Below, one piece after another: positions 6,898 to 12,493 of a stretch of 12,493 bases of DNA; the stretch's first letter is position 1; the number at the start of each line of letters is the position of its first letter. A program made the position numbers and the translations under genes. Source of the stretch: an uncultured Clostridia bacterium (GTDB lineage: Bacteria > Bacillota > Clostridia > Oscillospirales > Acutalibacteraceae); NCBI GenBank assembly GCA_946006915.1, contig CAMFZK010000016.1, positions 1-12,493 of the forward strand, written 5' to 3'. The notes under the pieces were generated by a model that ran no database searches, was not told the origin of the DNA, and saw only the letters and a program-made list of their open reading frames with translations.

Positions 6898-7965
6898 ATG
6901 AAAAAGTTATTGGCAACAGTCTTGGCGCTCGTATTTGCTTTGGGACTTACCGCTTGCGGCGGTTCCGACAAAGGCGGTTCTAACGGCGAAGTATCGGTAT
7001 TCTACTATACATACAGTGATACCTATATTTCCAGCGTTCGTTCCGCTATGGATAAGTTCCTTACCGATGCAGGCATTAAGTATCAAAACTATGATGCTAA
7101 CGGCAACCAAACCACCCAAACCGAACAGGTTACAACCGCTCTTGCAAAGGGTTCAAAACTTCTTGTAGTAAACGTTGTTGACACCGGTTCAAACGATGCC
7201 GCTCAACACATTATCGACCAAGCAAAAGCAAAAGACGTTCCGGTTATTTTCTTTAACCGTTCTGTTGAAGAATCTGTTGTAAGCAGTTATGACAAATGCG
7301 TATTCGTAGGTACTGACTACGAAATGGCAGGTCATATGCAAGGTAAAATGATAGGCGAATATCTTGTTGCAAACTTTGACAAGGTTGACCTTAACGGCGA
7401 CGGCAAAATCAGTTACGTTATGTTCAAAGGTCAAGAAGGCAATATGGAAGCAATCGCACGTACACAGTTCGGTGTAGAAGATGCAGACAAGGTTCTGGTA
7501 GACGCTAACAAAGCAAAACTTGAATTCTATGATGCTTCTAACTCCAAAAAATACCTTGTAGACCAAAACGGTCAATGGTCATCTGCCGCTGCTACCGATT
7601 ATATGAACACCATTCTTTCACAGTACAGTGAATCTAACAAAAATATGGTTGAACTTGTAATCGCAAACAACGACGAAATGGCTTTAGGTGCAGTTTCCGC
7701 ACTTCAAACCGCCGGCTACAACAAAGAAGGCAAAAAAGTTATCCCCGTATTCGGTGTTGACGCTACTGACGCTGCAAAAGACGCTATTTCTAAGGGCTCT
7801 ATGATTGGTACTATCAAACAGGACGCTGAAGGTATGGCAAAGGCAATTACTTCAATTACCCAAAACTTCTTCGGCGAAAAAGAAAAATTTGACGGTATCG
7901 ATACCGAAAATGTTGTAGGCACTTGGAGAGTTAACATTCCTTACGGCGTTTACACAGGCGAATAA
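6898..7965 (+). CDS. mglB: Galactose/glucose-type ABC transporter substrate-binding lipoprotein
   Basis: A 355-residue lipoprotein that captures the sugar outside the membrane and delivers it to MglC/MglA. The signal peptide ends in lipobox LTAC (Cys20), then a Gly/Ser linker. The MglB hallmark is the EF-hand-like calcium loop at 164-172 (DLNGDGKIS, with Asp164, Asn166, Asp168). By eye alignment to the E. coli protein, pocket residues kept are Asp41 (D14), Arg188 (R158), Trp227 (W183), Asn258 (N211, IANND) and Asp288 (D236, FGVDA); Tyr43 stands for Phe16. Asn182 and Glu184 replace His152 and Asp154, so specificity may differ from classical galactose/glucose. First gene of the operon, with its own promoter and very strong ribosome binding site; a stable hairpin follows it. 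E. coli residue numbers are from memory. Confidence 0.93.
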   Translation: MKKLLATVLALVFALGLTACGGSDKGGSNGEVSVFYYTYSDTYISSVRSAMDKFLTDAGIKYQNYDANGNQTTQTEQVTTALAKGSKLLVVNVVDTGSNDAAQHIIDQAKAKDVPVIFFNRSVEESVVSSYDKCVFVGTDYEMAGHMQGKMIGEYLVANFDKVDLNGDGKISYVMFKGQEGNMEAIARTQFGVEDADKVLVDANKAKLEFYDASNSKKYLVDQNGQWSSAAATDYMNTILSQYSESNKNMVELVIANNDEMALGAVSALQTAGYNKEGKKVIPVFGVDATDAAKDAISKGSMIGTIKQDAEGMAKAITSITQNFFGEKEKFDGIDTENVVGTWRVNIPYGVYTGE

Positions 7966-7988
7966 TTTATAAACCCATATGTTAAAAG

Positions 7989-8009
7989 GGGCAGTCCTTT
8001 GGGCTGCCC
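7989..8009 (+). promoter_or_regulatory. Intercistronic hairpin between mglB and mglA
   Basis: GGGCAGTCC (7989-7997) pairs with GGGCTGCCC (8001-8009) around a TTT loop: nine pairs, one of them G-U. No T-tract follows, so it is not a canonical terminator. Such hairpins after binding-protein genes can block 3' decay and give more binding protein than transporter. Confidence 0.7.
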
Positions 8010-8010
8010 T

Positions 8011-8033
8011 AAAACGGAATAAACCAAAACGGA
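8011..8033 (+). repeat. Short direct repeat AAAACGGA before mglA
   Basis: AAAACGGA occurs at 8011-8018 and 8026-8033, 15 bases start to start, between the hairpin and the mglA ribosome binding site (AGGGGA, 8035-8040). It may be chance; no function is apparent. Confidence 0.35.
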
Positions 8034-8049
8034 CAGGGGACGAGTTTTT

Positions 8050-9594
8050 ATGGCTAACAATGAAATAGTAAACAACAGCGTCCGTGAAAACGCAAACGAA
8101 CCCGTTCTTCTTAGAATGGAAAACATTGAAAAGGCCTTTCCGGGTGTAAAGGCACTTGATAATGTAAATCTTACTGTAAAAGCAGGTACGGTTCATGCCC
8201 TTATGGGTGAAAACGGCGCAGGAAAATCCACACTTATGAAATGTCTTTTCGGTGTGTACGCAAAAGACAGCGGAAAAATTTACCTTGAAGGTAAAGAAAT
8301 TAACTTTAAAAATTCAAAAGAAGCACTCGAAAACGGTGTGGCAATGGTGCACCAAGAGTTAAACCAAGCGTTAAAACGTAACGTAATGGACAATATGTGG
8401 TTAGGACGTTTCCCTACAGTCGCAAAGGGTGTTCCTATTACCAGTGAAAAGAAAATGTACGATGCGACAAAAGAAATTTTTGAAAAATTAGAAATTGATG
8501 TTGACCCTAAAACGGTTATGAGCCGTATGCCGGTTTCTCAAAGGCAGATGGTGGAAATTGCAAAAGCCGTTTCATATAATTCAAAGGTAATCGTGTTCGA
8601 CGAACCGACTTCTTCACTTACCGAAGAAGAGGTTGAGCATCTGTTTAAGATTATCAATATGCTTCGTGACCAAGGTTGCGGAATTATCTACATTTCTCAC
8701 AAAATGGCGGAAATTCTTCGCATTTCGGACGAAGTTACAATAATGCGTGACGGTAAGTGGATTGCAACCGAGCAAGCCAAAAACCTTACCACCGACGATA
8801 TTATTAAACTTATGGTTGGCAGAGAACTTACAAACCTTTATCCGCCTAAAACTAATAAAATCGGTGACGTTTTGCTTGATGTTAAAGACCTTTCGGCGGA
8901 GTATTCAAAACTTCGTGATGTTTCGTTTTCGGCAAGAAAGGGCGAAATTATCGGCGTTGCGGGACTTGACGGTTCGGGCAGAACAGAACTGCTTGAAAAC
9001 CTTTTCGGTGTTGCCACAAGGCGCAGCGGCACGCTGACCTTAAACGGAAAACCAATTAAAAACCGCAACTCCAGGGAGTCGATTAAAAACGGTTTTGCAT
9101 TACTTACCGAAGAACGCCGTGCTACCGGTATTTTCGGAATACTTAATATCCGTGAAAATGCGGTTATTTCAAGTTTGAAAAAATGTCAGGCAGGACCGTT
9201 TTTAAGCAAAACCAAAATGAAGAAAAACACCGATTGGTGTATAAATTCAATGCACGTTAAAACTCCTACGCAGGAGACAAAAATCCGTTCTCTTTCGGGC
9301 GGTAACCAACAAAAGGTTATCTTGGGACGTTGGCTTTTAACCGAGCCAACGGTGCTGTTGCTTGACGAACCGACAAGAGGTATAGATGTAGGCGCTAAAT
9401 ACGAAATTTACGAACTAATAATCGACCTTGCCGCAAAGGGCAAGACGGTAATAATGGTATCTTCGGAAATGCCGGAACTTTTAGGCGTTTGTGACAGAAT
9501 ACTTGTTATGTCGGGCGGTAAACTTGCAGGCGAAGTAGACGCTAAAAATACCACCCAAGAAGAAATTATGGCGCTTGCCGCTAAATTTGCGTAA
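8050..9594 (+). CDS. mglA: Sugar ABC transporter, duplicated ATP-binding subunit
   Basis: A 514-residue cytosolic ATPase with two fused nucleotide-binding domains; it powers sugar import through MglC. NBD1 has Walker A GENGAGKST (53-61), a diverged signature VSQRQ (162-166), Walker B IVFDEP with Glu185, and H-loop His217. NBD2 has a degenerate Walker A, GLDGSGRTE (305-313, Arg in place of Lys), a good signature LSGGNQ (415-420), Walker B LLLDEP (436-441) and SSEMPE where the H-loop His would be. This asymmetry is normal for the family. Long stretches resemble E. coli MglA closely (HALMGENGAGKST, VMDNMWLGR, RGIDVGAK), which favours mglA over rbsA or xylG. Start ATG 8050 has AGGGGA 9 bases upstream; 84 bases separate it from mglB. 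Confidence 0.95.
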   Translation: MANNEIVNNSVRENANEPVLLRMENIEKAFPGVKALDNVNLTVKAGTVHALMGENGAGKSTLMKCLFGVYAKDSGKIYLEGKEINFKNSKEALENGVAMVHQELNQALKRNVMDNMWLGRFPTVAKGVPITSEKKMYDATKEIFEKLEIDVDPKTVMSRMPVSQRQMVEIAKAVSYNSKVIVFDEPTSSLTEEEVEHLFKIINMLRDQGCGIIYISHKMAEILRISDEVTIMRDGKWIATEQAKNLTTDDIIKLMVGRELTNLYPPKTNKIGDVLLDVKDLSAEYSKLRDVSFSARKGEIIGVAGLDGSGRTELLENLFGVATRRSGTLTLNGKPIKNRNSRESIKNGFALLTEERRATGIFGILNIRENAVISSLKKCQAGPFLSKTKMKKNTDWCINSMHVKTPTQETKIRSLSGGNQQKVILGRWLLTEPTVLLLDEPTRGIDVGAKYEIYELIIDLAAKGKTVIMVSSEMPELLGVCDRILVMSGGKLAGEVDAKNTTQEEIMALAAKFA

Positions 9595-9611
9595 ACGGGG
9601 GAAACTAAAAT

Positions 9612-10697
9612 ATGTCAGTTGAAAATATTAAAAGAAAAGGACGTATAAATGCCGCTATTGACGATTTTAAATCAAAATCGGGCGCAGATAAGCGCAGAGC
9701 AATAAGCGACCTTTTGTTTAACAACGCTATGTATATAATTATTGTATTGGCAATAATTTACATAGCAATTCAAGTTCCGGCATTCCTGTCGGTTTCATCC
9801 ATAGTAAACATCATTTCACTTACTGCCGCTAAACTTCCTATAGCGCTTGGTATAGGCGGTGCGATTGTACTTACAGGTACGGATATTTCGGCAGGTCGAT
9901 GCGTAGGTTTAACCGCTTGTATTGCCGCTTCGCTTTTACAAATGACCGGTTATGCCAATAAAATCTTCCCAAATCTTGCGGTAGTTCCGCTTTGGGCAGT
10001 ACTTTTGGCAGTTATAGCAGTGGGTGCGGTTATCGGTTTTGTAAACGGTTTCTTTGTTGCAAAGTTTAAACTTCATCCGTTTATTGTAACCCTTTCAACC
10101 CAACTTATCGTTTTCGGTCTTGTACTTATGTATTTAATGATAGGCGGAAACAACGGTCAAACCCTTTCGGGACTTGACAAATCCTATACCGATTTCGTTC
10201 GCGGAACACTCTTTACAATCGGCGGCGTAGCCGTTCCTAAATATGTGCTTTATTCCATAATTCTTACCGCAATTATGTGGGTTATTTGGAATAAAACCAA
10301 GTTCGGTAAAAATATGTTTGCGGTTGGTTCAAATGAAGAAGCCGCAAATGTTTCGGGCGTAAACGTATTCTGGACAATCGTTTTGGTATTCGTACTTGCA
10401 GGCGCTATGTACGGTATCACCGGATTTATCGAAGGTGCAAGAATTGCTTCCTGCTCGGCAAACACAGGTCTTAACTACGAATCAGACGCTATTGCGGCTT
10501 GCGTTATCGGCGGTGTTTCGTTTGTAGGCGGTACCGGTAAGATAAGCGGTATTGTAATAGGCGTATTCCTTTTACAAATTATATTCGTTGGTCTTAACTT
10601 CTTATCTGTTGACCCGAATATGCTTTATGTAATTAAAGGTCTTATAATTCTTGTTGCTTGTTCTATTGATATGCGTAAATATCTTGCACGCAAATAA
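9612..10697 (+). CDS. mglC: Sugar ABC transporter permease
   Basis: A 361-residue integral membrane protein of the BPD_transp_2 family; as a dimer it forms the sugar channel with one MglA. A basic, hydrophilic N-terminus (1-36) precedes about eight to ten membrane helices. Diagnostic segments are LTGTDISAGRCVGL (87-100), KLHPFIVTLST (153-163), the cytosolic coupling loop AVGSNEEAANVSGV (237-250), which contacts the ATPase, and CVIGGVSFVGGTGKISG (297-313). It is slightly longer than the E. coli protein, mainly by the N-terminus. Start ATG 9612 lies 17 bases after mglA with a GGGGGAAA ribosome binding site. The next gene follows within 20 bases. Confidence 0.94.
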   Translation: MSVENIKRKGRINAAIDDFKSKSGADKRRAISDLLFNNAMYIIIVLAIIYIAIQVPAFLSVSSIVNIISLTAAKLPIALGIGGAIVLTGTDISAGRCVGLTACIAASLLQMTGYANKIFPNLAVVPLWAVLLAVIAVGAVIGFVNGFFVAKFKLHPFIVTLSTQLIVFGLVLMYLMIGGNNGQTLSGLDKSYTDFVRGTLFTIGGVAVPKYVLYSIILTAIMWVIWNKTKFGKNMFAVGSNEEAANVSGVNVFWTIVLVFVLAGAMYGITGFIEGARIASCSANTGLNYESDAIAACVIGGVSFVGGTGKISGIVIGVFLLQIIFVGLNFLSVDPNMLYVIKGLIILVACSIDMRKYLARK

Positions 10698-10715
10698 TTA
10701 AGGTTGGTGAACTTA

Positions 10716-11093
10716 ATGGAGAACGGTAAAAACATTGCCGAAAATAAACCCCGTAAAACCGGCGGACTGTATGCAAAAGTTAATATGTCGGTTAAAGCGG
10801 CAAATATTATGGTAACCGTTTTTATCGCACTTCTGATTGTTGCTACGGTGTTTATTGTAAAACATAACGGCTTTACCGTTAAGTTTGAAACCGACGGCGG
10901 TTCACATATTGACAGCGTTAAGGTTATGCATTCCGAAACCCTTGATATTAAAGAAACTCCCGTAAAAGAGGGGTACGTCTTTACAGGGTGGTATTTAGAC
11001 CGTGACTGCACGGTAAGTTTCGATACCGAAAAAGATACCGTGACCGACAGTATTACCCTTTATGCGGGTTGGAAAGCGGTAGAAAGCCAATAA
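10716..11093 (+). CDS. Small single-pass membrane protein with one InlB/Flg_new-type repeat
   Basis: A 125-residue protein: a basic cytosolic N-terminus (1-28, eight Lys/Arg), one membrane helix (about 29-48), then an extracellular part of about 75 residues. Residues 53-120 match the Flg_new / Listeria-Bacteroides (InlB B) repeat pattern: VKFETDGGS start, VKEGYVFTGWYLD centre and DSITLYAGWK end. Positive charges before the helix predict N-in, C-out. There is no LPXTG or cleavage site, so it should stay anchored. These repeats usually occur in large adhesins or surface enzymes in several copies; one repeat on a membrane anchor is unusual. ATG 10716 was chosen because GGTGA (10706-10710) sits 5 bases upstream; TTG 10704 would add four residues. 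It begins 18 bases after mglC and ends just before the operon terminator, so it is co-transcribed with mglBAC. Function unknown. Confidence 0.85.
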   Translation: MENGKNIAENKPRKTGGLYAKVNMSVKAANIMVTVFIALLIVATVFIVKHNGFTVKFETDGGSHIDSVKVMHSETLDIKETPVKEGYVFTGWYLDRDCTVSFDTEKDTVTDSITLYAGWKAVESQ

Positions 11094-11105
11094 ATAAGCA
11101 TAATT

Positions 11106-11145
11106 AAAACTCCTCACTCGGGATTAAATGAGTGAGGAGTTTTTT
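11106..11145. terminator. Strong terminator closing the mgl operon, probably bidirectional
   Basis: A perfect 14-bp stem (11106-11119 with 11130-11143, core ACTCCTCACTC) encloses a 10-base loop; six T (11140-11145) follow on the plus strand. On the minus strand the stem ends in TTTTAATTA. The cation-transporter gene converges on it and stops at 11152, so one hairpin can end both transcripts. Confidence 0.93.
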
Positions 11146-11151
11146 GTCGTT

Positions 11152-12342
11152 TTATTTCATTGTTCCCGTAAAATCCCTGTCAAAGGTAATAACGGGGCAG
11201 AATGTTGGGTTAATAAGCCGTGCCATAGCAATGATTTTTTGTTCCAATTCCTTTTCGCCCATTTTTAAATTAGACGGTATTACAACGTCAAAAATCAGGT
11301 TTGTCCTGGTGTCGCTTTGGGGGGTCATACGGAAATCGTGCAGGGTAAGACCGCTGTCAATAATCTTAAGACCTTCGGCAATATTCCGCTTTGTGGCTAA
11401 TACCGATTCGTCGTTAACGTCAATCGGGTCCATGTGGATAACAAGGTTTATATCCAATTTTTCGCCTACAAGTTTTTCACAAAGGTCAATTTGTTCATGA
11501 CATTTTACAATGTCAATATCCTGCGGTACTTCAACGTGAACCGATGCAAACTGCCTACCGGGGCCGTAGTTATGGACAATTAGGTCGTGTATTCCCACAA
11601 ATTCTTTAAAGGATAAAATTGTGTTTTCGATATCGTCTATCAATGACTTTTCGGGAGGTTCGCCTAAAATTTGGTTTATTGTGTCCTTTGCGGTGGTTAT
11701 TCCCGAAAATACAATAAACAAGGCAACAAAAATACCCATTACGGCGTCCAAATTAAAGGGCAGGGTAAATATTTTGCAAACAATTGCCGAAATTAAAATA
11801 ACACTTGTCGCAACCACATCGTTAAGCGAATCCTGTGCCGTGGCAAACAAAGTACCCGAACCTATTTTTTTACCTAATTTGCGGTTGAATAAAAACATCC
11901 ACAATTTACAAAGGATTGAAACAAGCAATACCGTTAAGGCAAAATATGTATACTGCGGTTGGGCGGTGTTGTTTATAAGGGCGGTTACCGAAGATTTTAA
12001 AAGTTCAAAACCCACAAGCAAAATTAAAATAGCAACCACAAAAGCCGACATATACTCCATTCTGCCGTGACCGAATGGGTGGTCGCTGTCAGCCGGTTTA
12101 TCCGCTAATTTAAAGCCAAGCATTGCAACTACCGAAGAACCCATATCCGAAAGGTTATTAAGTCCGTCCGCCACAATGGAAATACTGCCGGTAATTCCGC
12201 CTACAGTAATTTTAAAACTGCAAAGCAAAAGGTTGCAAACAATTCCCACAAAACTGCCAAGCGTGCCGTAATTTTTCCTGACCGTGGTATCGGTTACATT
12301 ATCGGCATCTTTAATAAACCACTTTATTAAAAGTTCGGTCAT
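11152..12342 (-). CDS. Cation diffusion facilitator (CDF) metal exporter, possibly manganese
   Basis: A 396-residue inner-membrane exporter of divalent metal, driven by proton antiport. The membrane part (about 27-225) has six helices. The metal site in helix 2 is in ADGLNNLSD (Asn62, Asp66), aligned to Asp45/Asp49 of YiiP, and in helix 5 in AQDSLND (Asp171, Asp175); HPFGHGRMEY (88-97) is the family's conserved loop after helix 2. An Asn-Asp/Asp-Asp site is the pattern linked to Mn(II) CDFs such as MntE rather than the Zn-type Asp-Asp/His-Asp. The cytosolic part is longer than usual: a normal dimerisation domain (HDLIVHNYG.. to HMDPID, 252-308) is followed by a second similar block (HDFRMT.. 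to ITFDRDF, 335-391). ATG 12342 has AGGGAG 10 bases upstream and overlaps the previous stop as TAATG. Metal specificity is inference. Confidence 0.92.
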   Translation of the reverse strand: MTELLIKWFIKDADNVTDTTVRKNYGTLGSFVGIVCNLLLCSFKITVGGITGSISIVADGLNNLSDMGSSVVAMLGFKLADKPADSDHPFGHGRMEYMSAFVVAILILLVGFELLKSSVTALINNTAQPQYTYFALTVLLVSILCKLWMFLFNRKLGKKIGSGTLFATAQDSLNDVVATSVILISAIVCKIFTLPFNLDAVMGIFVALFIVFSGITTAKDTINQILGEPPEKSLIDDIENTILSFKEFVGIHDLIVHNYGPGRQFASVHVEVPQDIDIVKCHEQIDLCEKLVGEKLDINLVIHMDPIDVNDESVLATKRNIAEGLKIIDSGLTLHDFRMTPQSDTRTNLIFDVVIPSNLKMGEKELEQKIIAMARLINPTFCPVITFDRDFTGTMK

Positions 12343-12493
12343 TACATTTTTGCTCCCTTAGCACCTTTACTGCCAAAAGATACGCCCGATAAAATGTTGG
12401 TATCAATGGTGTAGGTAATATTATTACGGCTGCGTTGCCTTTTAAACGCAAGGTCAATAAGCCGAGTTATAAGTTCGGGGTATTTTACACCGC
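12342..12493 (-). CDS. Unrecognised protein, C-terminal 49 residues (5' end outside window)
   Basis: The minus-strand frame is open from the window edge to TAA at 12344-12342. The stop overlaps the transporter ATG by one base (TAATG), which strongly suggests a real, translationally coupled upstream gene. The visible part has a helical stretch (YPELITRLIDLAFKRQRSR), a strand (NNITYTIDTN) and a Gly/Lys-rich end (GSKGAKGAKM). I do not recognise the family. Being co-transcribed, it may share the metal-related context, but this is weak evidence. Confidence 0.7.
   Translation of the reverse strand, partial: GVKYPELITRLIDLAFKRQRSRNNITYTIDTNILSGVSFGSKGAKGAKM

Noticed and set aside
8962..8988. Degenerate Walker A and missing H-loop His in the second half of MglA, as if the domain were damaged
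   Set aside because: Arg in the second Walker A and loss of the second H-loop His are standard in MglA/RbsA-type ATPases, which keep one canonical catalytic site.
11132..12070. Plus-strand open frames at 11132-11500 and 11621-12070
   Set aside because: They lie opposite the CDF exporter, whose minus-strand reading shows clear family motifs. The plus-strand translations have no recognisable domains and no good ribosome binding sites.

Overview
The window reads as chromosomal DNA of a low-to-moderate G+C Gram-positive anaerobe of the class Clostridia. The signs are a fused IspH-ribosomal protein S1 gene directly downstream of cytidylate kinase (an arrangement known from Clostridia), AGGAGG-type ribosome binding sites, two lipoprotein signal peptides on sugar-binding proteins, and a YesN/YesM-type two-component pair. 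I see no phage, insertion sequence, CRISPR array, tRNA or rRNA.

Layout: (1) 1-2340, housekeeping block: the 3' end of cmk, then a 676-codon ispH-rpsA fusion, closed by a rho-independent terminator. (2) 2366-6740, sensory cassette: an AraC-type response regulator, a Cache-domain histidine kinase of the YesM/LytS type and a membrane-anchored sugar-binding lipoprotein, packed with a 1-bp and an 11-bp overlap. (3) 6741-11145, transport operon: a regulated-looking promoter, then mglB (galactose/glucose-type binding lipoprotein), mglA (double ATPase), mglC (permease), and a small single-pass membrane protein with one InlB/Flg_new-type repeat, closed by a strong terminator that could serve both strands. 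(4) 11152-12493, minus strand: a cation diffusion facilitator with what looks like a duplicated cytoplasmic domain, preceded and overlapped by the 3' end of an unrecognised gene.

Proposed working: the lipoprotein of the cassette binds a sugar and presents its state to the kinase's extracellular Cache domain. The kinase phosphorylates the AraC-type regulator, which then activates the mgl promoter. That promoter has a perfect -10 box but no well-spaced -35 box. This follows the precedent of XylFII-LytS type three-component sugar sensors; the link to mgl is inferred from adjacency and shared promoter motifs. The least explained element is the small InlB-repeat membrane protein as fourth gene of the mgl operon. 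A second point worth testing is a near-perfect ribosome binding site and ATG inside the ispH-rpsA fusion, exactly at the domain junction, which could release free S1.
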